Positions 54,059-64,000 of a DNA stretch of 64,000 nt are shown here, one piece after another. The DNA is from Sthenelais limicola (Eukaryota > Annelida > Polychaeta > Phyllodocida > Sigalionidae), in the NCBI GenBank assembly GCA_942159475.1, contig OW804096.1:105994194-106058193 (forward strand), given 5' to 3'. Positions within the stretch are counted from its first letter, which is position 1; each line of letters starts with the position of its first letter. The position numbers and the translations under genes are program-made. Under the pieces are notes generated by a model. That model was not told the DNA's origin, made no database searches, and worked only from the letters and a program-made list of their open reading frames with translations.

Positions 54059-54590
54059 AATGTGTACACTCAATAAACAGACAAATACCTTTCAACTTGT
54101 AGAAAATGGCCTAATAAATTATGGTTTCGATGCACAGATTCATAATCAACATAGTTTGGTATAATTAATATGTTTACCTCTTACAACAAATTGATAGAGA
54201 ATTCATTGGCCAGAAATTAAAAAAAAAGTAAAAATGTCTTATTCAATAACAAAATAAATTTCTTTTAAATTTTCAATCAATAAATGAATAAATTAATCAA
54301 GTCATAAACCTGTGAGTATGTAATAGAAATTATTCCATGCAAAATTAATGGATTTTGATTTAAATTGGTCACCTAATGAAGGTTTATAGTTAGAACAGAG
54401 ATACCAATGTGTACAAGATACCAACGTGTACACCAGGTTTTGCCACATAACTGGGTTATTATTGAGTTAATTTTTAAAAAAATTCTTGGGACATATCTTT
54501 GCATTATAGCACACCACCCCATTACAAATAATTGCTTTAGAAGTGGAAACTATGGAAGGGAGGATACTTGGATATGTACACATTGGTATC
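54059..54590. repeat. Diverged tandem copy of the TIR-element interior
   Basis: 54062-54400 repeats the sequence of 53672-53995 (ACACTCAATAAACA, ACCTTTCAACTTG, ATTATGGTTT, GCACAGATTCAT, AATCAACATAGTTTGGTA). GATACC words lie at 54400-54415 and 54417-54432, and an inverted one at 54575-54590. Confidence 0.8.
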
Positions 54591-56998
54591 GCCACTTTCT
54601 GGGACATTTCTGACTTCTTGAAAGATTACTAAAACGTCAAAGAACTAATTTTCACAGAAACTTGATATTATACATGTGCAATAACAACTAATATAGGAAG
54701 ACATTGCGATGATAAGAGTTAACATGAATGAATTATTTCTGTCAATTTTTTATACATCAATTTTTATCACGTTGGTATCGAACCAATTCTTCCGTCATTA
54801 AAACCTCTATAACTTTGTTTAGAAATTGACCCGATGTATACCAATAATACGCGGTCTTGCCAAGACATGGGACAACCACCCAGACGAAAATAAAATGAAT
54901 CGTACAAACAGTTTTTGTTCTATGAGCACTTGAATTCAATAACGCTGAAAATCAAAAAAAGTGCTCCATTTTTTTTTACTTTTGACCATAATTATATAGA
55001 TAGAACTAACCCAGTTTCTGCCCTTCGCTCGTTCTCCATGTCAGAAGGCATAGTAATCCACAAGGGGGAGCCGAGTGGATTGTGGAGCCTGGGGGCACGT
55101 GGAGAACGAGCAAAAGGGTAGAAATGTGGTTAGTTCGAGATTTATTTCACTTCTGCCCAATAGATGTGTTAGATTTTTTATTTTTAATGTTCCCTACTAT
55201 TGATATGATCAAACAATTAAAATGTAAATTTTGTATTCCTCGATACAGTCCAGTTAGGAACTACTTTGTTTTGAATCAAGGTCAATGTTTTTACTGTGTT
55301 GAGAATCTACAGGATTCTTAACGTAAAACGTGTGACCATAAGATACACATTCCCAGATCTAATTCTTGTAACATTCTCTCTTAATATTCCTTGATGCCTA
55401 ATCGCAATAAATCGCTGGGTTCTTGCGACTTAGTCGCGGGATCGGTAGATCAATGTTGAATACCAATTTTTAGCTGAAATATGAACTGCAGTAATGAATC
55501 TTCTGATACATTCTGGTATATTGGGACCTCATGCTGAGCCAGATATGTGCACGTTATGATAGATAGACGTTATTACGTGATCTGACTTAATTTCGACCCA
55601 GAAGCAACATGCCAGTATTGTGGGTTCGAACCTCTGTGTGGGTATAGTGTGCTATTTCTCCTCCACCTCAGTGCCTGCTGATTCAGGCCTGCCGTGTGTA
55701 ACAACACACGTGTACATATTGGTGCCCGTTGCACTATGCACATTAAATACCCATTGCTAATATTTGAAAAATGTATAGGGTTTAATATACCACCAGTTAA
55801 GCGGTCTGGCCACTGTCGAAAAAACCGTTGGCGATGCGTTGGCGATGAGGTACGTAGTCGATAAGATTTTTGTAAAATTTCATGAACTAGTGTGTAAAAT
55901 TCAATTCATTTGCTCCAATTTTCCTCCAAATTTCTCCAAATTTTGTTCATAAATTAAGCCTAAAAGAATGTGTTTAACGTTAATGTTGAACTATGGAGCC
56001 CTATTGGAACGTTGAAGAAAACATTTAAAAAAAGAATAGGAATAGTTAGTCATCATTTTTTTAAATTGGATATTATAATATAATATATGGCCTGGAAGGC
56101 ATTTGTTTAACGACGCTGGCACACCACTATTCGTGGATATAGGCCGTAGGCCTTTACAATTACAGCTTTACGTCGGGGACCATGAATTTGGAATTTGTAT
56201 CCAAGAAATATTGTATCCAAGAAATTTATCTAGAGAAACTGAAGGTCCACAGCCTCTATATATTTATGTCAACTAACGAGGTGTGTGGTTTAAGGAGCGT
56301 AAATAATGCGCGCGTTGCGCAACTTATTTATTGTACAGCCTTTAATAAACTGAAAAGGAGCATTTAAGAGCCATTTTGAGGATTTTCCTCCAAACTACTT
56401 CCGATGGTTCAGTTATCGGGGTTTGGTATAACACGATGTATCTAGATTAGGATACTTTGCATTGTATATCACTTTGTCATAAAGTGATATACAATACAAT
56501 GTATCATACTCTAGATACATCGCTTCATATGAAATGCTTATACACATAATACGAGCATAATAATCATAATATCGGTACCTACTGAGGAGAAGATCTATAA
56601 GACTATGGATAATTTTGTATCAATGTACATACCTTTTCGCTAGACCAAGCGCAACCGACCCGCCCCCTACAGGGCGGATTTAGACCACCTTTAAACTTCC
56701 TTTCGTTGCTCCATTACCCCTGGTATTCTCAGTTAGACAGAACTCCCATCCATCGACCTGTTTTTAATGTTTTCCCATCTAAATGGGTACCATTACATCG
56801 TCTGAATGGCAAGTTTTGTTCCTCATGAGGCCTTTTCAGGGGACAACTTATGTATAATGTGGTAGAGGAAAGTTGCAATTTTAAATATAAAGATTGGTTT
56901 AGTCTCCCACCCCTGTCGCACCTCTCACACACACACTGCACCTTCACTCACTCACATAGCCCAGTACCACACACTGCCCCTCCCGCTGCCTGCCACTG
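54591..56998. other. Gene-free stretch with hairpins
   Basis: 55017-55122: TTCTGCCCTTCGCTCGTTCTCCA and TGGAGAACGAGCAAAAGGGTAGAA form a roughly 23-bp inverted repeat around an inner AATCCAC/GTGGATT stem. 56466-56510: ATTGTATATCACTTT and AAAGTGATATACAAT make a tight hairpin. 55622-55632 GGGTTCGAACC is tRNA T-arm-like, perhaps a SINE relic. No gene. Confidence 0.5.
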
Positions 56999-57072
56999 CC
57001 TGCTACTGCCTGCCACTAGTATGTGTGTAGCCTTGCCTCAAGGCTACACACACACTAGGCAGGTAGGCAGTC
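56999..57072. repeat. Hairpin, about 27-bp imperfect arms
   Basis: CTGCCTGCCACTAG...GTGTGTAGCCTT is inverted as AAGGCTACACACACACTAGGCAGGTAGGCAG around a five-base loop GCCTC. Preceded by CTGCCTGC(C/T)ACTGC direct repeats. Confidence 0.8.
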
Positions 57073-57323
57073 AGGTATCAAACACCAACCCATGGATTCT
57101 AATGTGAAGGGAGGAGTGAAGGGTGGGTGGCTGGTGGGCATGCAGTGTTATTCAAGGTGAGAAAAACGACAACTATAAGAACAAAAACAAATAAGTACAG
57201 CAAGCAAAAGTACTAGCGGGTAAAATTTCTGGATCTCAATAAATATTTTTTAACCGATCAAACAATCGCCCAACCCCGCCACACTATCCAATTCCAGTCC
57301 CTTGTCCTTCTCCTATCACTTCC

Positions 57324-57348
57324 TCCTCCTCCTCCTCCTCCTCCTAGA
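57324..57348. repeat. (TCC)n microsatellite
   Basis: About eight TCC units within a wider TC-rich region (57300-57440). Confidence 0.9.
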
Positions 57349-57499
57349 CTTCCTCCTGGACCCCTCCTCCACCTCCAACTATAATCTCCCGTCCTCCACT
57401 ATCACCTCCTCCTCTCTCTCACTCTCCTCCTGCACTTACCCCGCCTCCCCATCCACCTCATAGTTCCTGCTACGTACGCCATCACAATCCTTTAGGTGA

Positions 57500-60400
57500 G
57501 TTTCACACATCTCATCCATTATAATATTGCGCGAGATTCCATGTTGTAATTGAAATATTGATCTAGACATTACCACTAATTATCATTTTTATGATTATCT
57601 TCAATATACCATATATGCCTTTTCTCTACACCCCTGAGTGAAACATGCGTTTTCACATACTACTACCTAATATCAACCTGAGTGTGACCCCCAAGTCTAT
57701 ATACTACTACCGACAAAGCGCGCTATTCTTATTATTCTTATCCAACGCACACTTTTGGCTTGAATTTAAACAACTTATGGACTCCGTGCACCGTGTTTAC
57801 ACTAAGTCTACTTGTAAGGTTTTAATTGACCTATTCTAAGGACGAATGCAAGTCACGATATGCGTTAGTTGATCGTTGGTTTGGTTTCTTCTGTTCGTCC
57901 TTGGAGATCACGTTTCACCACTGGCTCAGTGGGCTTAGGTTAGAGCTCTTCTGGCTCTACAATATATCCCACACGCGACATACAAGAAGACCATGAGCTG
58001 GATGGTTTGGCCTTTTCTTTTTCCTTGCTACAAGATCACTCTATCATGCACACAAACTATGAATATTGAATCTCAGGGGATACCGGCAGCTTGGCCGTCT
58101 CTCCAAGAATGTTTCATCATTAATATTGTCGTCGAGATATTTTTTTTTTCACTCATCCCGGTTGGGAATTGTACAATCCCTAGCTTCCAGTCAGCCGAGG
58201 CTGTTATCGTTGCCTATTGATTCATATAAAGCGCTGGTAAAGGTTCATTTAGAGTTAGGCCCGCTTCCTCCGCAGATGTAGATGCCTCCATGATAGGGAG
58301 AGGCGCAGGGCAAATCTATCAATCCACTTGGACCCAATGTTCAAATGTTTTTTTAGTGCCTAGGATCTTTGCAGTGAACTATAGGTGGAGAAAGTAGGGG
58401 GCTTTTGACCTTGTCAACGACAAACCACACTCCTTGTGTTGAACGATAGGCCAAAAGCAGTGGACCATCATGTGGCCGTGGTCGAGTTATATCTGAATAT
58501 CTTGCGAAGGCTCTGGTCATCCCTAGAGTTGATCCCATGTTGATATCTGAAGCATCCTATAGCCCTGTATAATGCCATGCAATGTAGAACGAGGATCTGT
58601 CTCCCTATCAAAGTCCGACCCAAGGGAGGTTAACTCCATTTGGTTCTAAATGGCTCTCTCATCTACTTACTAGTATATGTGGGTCCGTTTGGAATTGTTT
58701 GACTCCTTCCCTGTAAGGAGAACCCTAATTGTTATCGTTCTCTCTAAGACTCCAACAGAGTGTACACATGTAACATTCATCCAGCTCAATGTCACCTTTG
58801 AGGCGAACCTCATTGAATTACTCAATTAGACCTATAATTCTCCCCTTGAGGAAGGCATATCGGTTTGAGGGACATTTCTTTGCGTAAAAACAAGAACTGG
58901 TATATATCCACAATACAATATATACAAACCTTTATCGAAGGCAATTACTTTCCTTTCCCTAACTGCTGTAAAAAGTTCTCATGTTCTAGACATTTATATA
59001 CTTTTAAGTTGCAGTATGTACGTAAGTCATTTCAATGTGAAAAAGTTGGTTTTGCCTTACACGGATGGCTTTCGATTAAGCGGTTTCCGCTATTCTAGGA
59101 AAGAAACATCAACACCAAGTTGGCAATGTCACCATGGCAATACCGACTTATGTCAGTTAGACTTTGTGACTTCCGCTTCCGTTCTGATACTGTTGCAACC
59201 TGGTAGCGGTGATTTGTTTGAATTTTTAAGTCTGCTTTTTCGCAAACTAACTTTGTTATTACTATCATACTTGTAGATGTACGTGTATAGTCTTATCTAT
59301 AATACCAGTTTTAGTCGGAGATTTGTTGCCAACATAAAACAAATTTCAAGATGGCCCCTGTCAAGTTCGTTCTTAGACACATTATATACTTTGCAGTAAA
59401 CACATATAAAACGTACTTCAGTGTAGGGATTATGATTAAGTACCTTTTTGTCCCTATACTGCTTTTTTAAAAACATGTAGTGAAAGATTCGAGACTCTTT
59501 TGTGGGGCTCTGGAAAGACCCACAATGTCCCAGGCTCAACGTGTGGTTGCGCGACACTCGAAAGCCGACACGATATCCTCAGTGGAATGTATTACTTTAA
59601 CTACTACAGAGATCTGCAAATGATGATCCACTAGATTTTGATCTAAAAGCGCCAGCAGTTCCCGGGGGATCTATTCAAGCATTAGTGTAGTGCCTTGTGA
59701 ATTCCCTATAGGATCACGTTATGAGGTGTACCAGAGGACTGTAGCGTTCAATGTAGAATGATACTGCCTCGAATGTTAGAAGAAAGAGTAACTGAAATGA
59801 TCATGGGCCATGGCTCTTTTGATTTCAACATAGCTCAGGTTTCTGTACCTCTAACTATTCTTAGAATATAAACATATAAATCTAAAGCATTACGTGCGAT
59901 GCCAATAACAAAATATTAGGCAGGGTGCTGTGTTTCGGTTTGTATTAAAGTTTTCAATCAGAAAACAACATACTGATTCAATGTTCTCAGCTGCGGCGTG
60001 CAACGTGTATCAAAGCTAGTATGATGCTTACAAAATTATCAAGCTTTGGAGCAAGATTCGAACATTCTTTTGACATTTTTAAGAATGTTTTTTGCTGTAA
60101 TAAAAGTCTTAAACAAATAATGGCGAATATGATTCATTCCCTATTGGAGAGATTTGTATTATATTATGATATAAAATTGATATTTTATTACAATAACTGT
60201 GAAAATATACTATTGTACATTAAGCTATTATAGGTATTCGTCCGCACTCTATGTTCTACTGGAATGTGTGACAAGATTACCAACCTCATGTGTGGCCTAG
60301 GCTAATGCCGTTGATGCTAGCATACTTTGGTGAAGCTGGGGACTTGTAGTAGAATATCGAGGCACGGCTGGGACGATAAAATATCACTTTGGGTGTCCTG

Positions 60401-61490
60401 TGACCTTTGGGACAAAGTATGTCATAGATCTATTTTATTACATCGGCCTTTTACGGATAAGGCATTGTAACAATAGAAACTACATTCATCACATGAGAGG
60501 GCTTTGGTTTATATTTGTGTCCTGAAAGGAAAATGTGCCCATGAAGTCACAGAAACCTATTTCCCAATCAATTATTTCCAGCATCTTTGATTTCCAGCTT
60601 GGCCATACAAAGAAGGGGGCCTGTATGGTTCCTGGCACCAGTTTTTCAATATCACCATTCATAAACTAGGCTGTCGTTTCCTCTCATCAGAGGATTCGTT
60701 TTACCGCAATATTGACGGAAGATATTGGATTTAGACACCTCATACCGGGCTATATAGTCCCACTCTGTAACTCGATATGCCTGAAATTCTGCTGGATAAA
60801 GAACTACTTCTTGCAAGTAGTGGTCAATTTTATGGATGCTCTCTCTGCTTCCATAGACCAAATAACCAGCAACTATGACTCAAACACGAGCCGATATTTT
60901 ACGAGTAGCGACGCATGGCGTCAGCAAACAAAATTCTTCAGAAATCGAGGTACGAACAGGTTTCAAGCTAGACTGAACCATGTAGTGCACTTTAGGGCAA
61001 CGCGGCAGACTGACTTTTGAGGACTGTGTATACATACTCATATTTAATACATAGGCTGCCGCTCCCGGAAGCAACTGTTAAAATCCATTACAATATCTAT
61101 GCCGCCTCCTCACTACCCACTGAATGTGTAGCTAGCTCTAGGAAATGTCAATTCAAAAGAACTGACAGCTCAATAGCGAATCTGTAAAAAAAAGCCCCCG
61201 GCAGTGTGAAAAGGAAATAATAACGGCATGTGCAGAGTCCATCTTAGTACATTCAACAGCCATTCGAAATTCGATCTCTGTCACTCATTCTGTATAAAAG
61301 TCACAGACAAATTTGAAAGAAGAACCTGATCTAAATGATAACTATACGATGTCTTGAATGGCGTAAATTATAGTCGTCTGGTGGTCAGACAGTTTTTAGA
61401 TACGGCCTTTGAGAATGCTGTAACGTTATATAAATAGAGGTTGAGACAGTATTGAAAAATATCAGGACTGTGAATGGGATGTTTAACGTG
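57500..61490. other. Gene-free stretch
   Basis: Only short frames. 60652-60861 on the minus strand has protein-like composition but no domain or clear splice sites. No RNA gene recognised. Confidence 0.35.
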
Positions 61491-61802
61491 TTTAAAGCTG
61501 CATGACATTGCGACAAATCAAACCTTACCAACTTTACACATATCATAGCTCATAAAATTGAATTCATCAATATTCTGCTGCCGTTATATGAATTTGAAGC
61601 CGAATTAGCCCAGCAATAATGGCCGCCGGTGATTTGGGCGGGTCCTCCAAATACAAATTGGGACGTTTCAGAAGCAATGTCGCAATAACAACTGAATAAA
61701 AATGCTCCAATATTTTGGTCAAATGACTTTTAGATGGTTGGAAAAGAATGGAACAAAAAGTCGAAAATGTTCAGTTCTTGACCGATGTTAGCGGAGCTTT
61801 AA
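61491..61802 (+). mobile_element. MITE-like element family D, full copy
   Basis: Starts TTTAAAGCTGCATGACA and ends GCGGAGCTTTAA, giving short inverted ends (TTAAAGCT/AGCTTTAA), about 310 bp, non-coding. The right two thirds match 25267-25502. The TTAAAG-type end recalls families A and B. Confidence 0.75.
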
Positions 61803-64000
61803 TCAATACTGAATCAATGAACATATTTCCTGAATCAAACCTCATTGAAGGTGATTATTTTTTATAATATAGCGATATGTGACAGCATTGCACTACAGGG
61901 GCTATGCCTTTTAAAAGGTTTAGAGCTTTTTTTCAATCCAGAGGACTCAGAAGTAATGCGAAAGACTGAGAACTTCTACAGCCTTCTATAGCTTCCCCTG
62001 CGGGAGACACAAAGTATATTGTAGACAGTATACTTGAATAAACATACTTAAATGACCCATTATGACTTAAGGCGAACAACTAAATCTATATAAACCTTTA
62101 CTGCTTTCGGGGATGGTTGTTTGGTAGTTCAGTTTGACATGGCACCAATTCGCCTTCACTGGGAATCTCCGTTTCCATTCAGCGCGGAAGCACTGCATCA
62201 CCGGTAATTTCTCCAAATGTCTTTTTCCAGCATTAGCCTTGAGTGAATGATATACCGAGATAAGTAACGCTTTTCCTACCCTAGGAATGAATGATCTGAA
62301 GGTAGAATGATGAGAGATGGTCACTGTCACAATAAAATCAGTTCTGCAATGTGGCGATGTGCCCGATGAATATAGGCCTACAGCTTTTACATGTGATTAG
62401 ATCTACCCCCGAAAATCAATGCAACCAAATTAACCCCTGATGCATAATTATACGGTCACGTCCAATTAGCAAATAATAGATCTTATTCAATGGCTTGCCA
62501 CAACAGCAGTTGCCACTAAGATGAACATCTTATCTTTTCTTCACACACCCCATCTTCTCGTTAAAAAATATTAAGTAAATGGTTCTAACAGTGACCATCT
62601 CTCATCATTGCTATGAGGGGTTTACATAGTGATAATGCATATAACAAAGTATGTCAATGTGATATAATCGAAAAGAGTTTTTTAATCAAAACCCTGTAGG
62701 TTACATGAGAATAGTTCTTAAATTAACGATAAACAACCGAAGCAGTGGAAGATATACTTAACCAATTATCCTATATGGCGCCTACCGTATATGGTACCCT
62801 AAACTAAGAGAGGCATTAATATTGGTGATGACCCTGAACAACAATTTTTACTCCCAGTGCCGTCTTAAAGCTATAAAGAAAAACGTAAATGTAACTGAGC
62901 TTAACTGCGCTGCTGCCTGTCGAGAGACCATGCTGACGGCCTTGCCGCCAACGCGCACTATATAGCTGCATTCATGGGTGCTGAAGGCCATGGTCGAACG
63001 CTAGCTTCGTTCCAATATGAATATTATCATTAATCCTAATATGTAGCGGTACCCAAATAATTATTACCGTCGGGAACAGCGCTACGGTATAATAGCCAAA
63101 GAATCCGATGTTGCACAATCCAAGGTATCTTTTCTCAATGGAGGAAAAGTTGTTATCATCCTCATCAAAACAGGCTAAAAGTAGATACATACATTAACAT
63201 GAAAGAGACTCTTGATTATTCTATGCTAACAATGACTTATATTTTAAACAGGCCAGATTTGTGGGTATGGCAGTGACGGGGATAATGTGAATTATGGGGT
63301 CACTCTAATGTTCTAAGTGCTCCGGCAATGCTGATGCTGTCCACTTTATCATTGATACGGATGTCTGTCACATTTTAATGTCAGGAAGCAGTGAGTATCG
63401 ATTACCCTCACTATCTCATCTACATTTGATATGGACTCATACCATCTTATCTCCATAAGGGTTATCTCCTGAAATTGCGTTACAGAAATCCTTACACAAG
63501 CTTCTCAGCTTCTTTGAGATCTTCTGAGGCCTTTCTGCAATAATTGCTTATATCGTCCCTCCACTATGACTAATGATGTTTCAGAACTTGTAATTTACGG
63601 AGTTCTTGCTGGATTGAGTGCTTCTGTGAATTTGATGAGAATAATTCAGGTTGTAAGTGCCTTTGAATCTTCAATGATTTATCTATTGTGTTCAGACTGT
63701 TCCTAAATCAATCTGTAGTGCTTTTCAACTTCATCCATGCATGCATGATGGCAAAGAGATTCTTCGGAATACATTGATTAGCAGGCATAGATTACTAAAA
63801 AGGTAAAAGGTAAAACGCTCACTGTTGGCAATGGTTGTCCTCAGATGTGTCTTTCATGTCAAAATATTATTAATGTTATTCAAGTGTGAGCAATTCAGGC
63901 CTTGTTTAGGCTGACGGGCGCAGAAAGTTAGACATTTCTTCTAATCCATATCCTTAATTATAATTCTATCGTTATTATTCGGTATTTATACACTGAAGAT
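61803..64000. other. Gene-free stretch at the right edge
   Basis: AT-rich sequence with random short frames; GACCATCTCTCATCATT at about 62593 repeats the inverse of AATGATGAGAGATGGTC near 62307. No supported gene. Confidence 0.4.

Noticed and set aside
55622..55632. tRNA gene suggested by GGGTTCGAACC
   Set aside because: No A box, acceptor stem or cloverleaf found upstream; at most a 5'-truncated tRNA-derived SINE.
60652..61020. Opposed ORFs on both strands (69 aa minus, 102 aa plus)
   Set aside because: Protein-like composition but no domain, no credible splice pair and no repeat phase evidence.

Overview
The window reads as AT-rich, repeat-dense animal nuclear DNA, probably from a marine invertebrate. 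Reasons: a Ty3/gypsy LTR retrotransposon and an APE-type LINE with AATAAA signals and poly(A); GT/AG splice-like signals; abundant MITE-like inverted repeats and microsatellites; no operons or bacterial-type gene packing. The species cannot be fixed from sequence alone.

Layout. 1-10367: an almost complete Ty3/gypsy element whose 5' LTR is cut by the window edge. It carries a tRNA-His-type primer site, a degenerate 11-12 bp minisatellite leader, a broken gag ending in a CCHC knuckle, a textbook -1 frameshift site with a candidate pseudoknot, pol (PR-RT-RNase H-IN) split by a one-base frameshift, an integrase tail with four AT-hook-like motifs, and a separate third ORF with two C2H2-type fingers and a coiled coil behind a splice-acceptor-like site. 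The visible 235 bp of the two LTRs are identical, yet gag and pol are damaged. 10368-33000: no convincing host gene; minisatellites, inverted and direct repeat pairs, a 91-bp-arm fold-back, a solo LTR and duplicated blocks. 33180-33540: a candidate promoter/5'UTR and first coding exon (signal-peptide-like, phase-1 donor), the only host-gene piece I can argue for. 37899-38498 (-): a 199-aa ORF with 58-aa in-phase tandem repeats. 39.3-45.07 kb: a LINE whose ORF1 combines coiled coil, RRM-like/CTD-like segments and a NADAR (YbiA-like) domain, followed by a 0.7-kb inter-ORF segment with promoter-like motifs, then an endonuclease/reverse transcriptase ORF2, AATAAA and poly(A). It is broken by three frameshifts and two stops. 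45-64 kb: purine-rich DNA, TIR elements built on a GATACCAACGTGTACA motif, a coding-free (TRIM-like) LTR element using the same tRNA-His primer site, a possible inverted solo LTR with a 14-bp array, hairpins and further MITE copies.

In the LTR element, gag-pol would be linked by -1 frameshifting, and ORF3 may come from a spliced subgenomic RNA. In the LINE, ORF1 would bind the RNA and ORF2 would nick and reverse transcribe. The most unusual content is the LINE-borne NADAR domain; next are the LTR element's AT-hook integrase tail and its zinc-finger ORF3.
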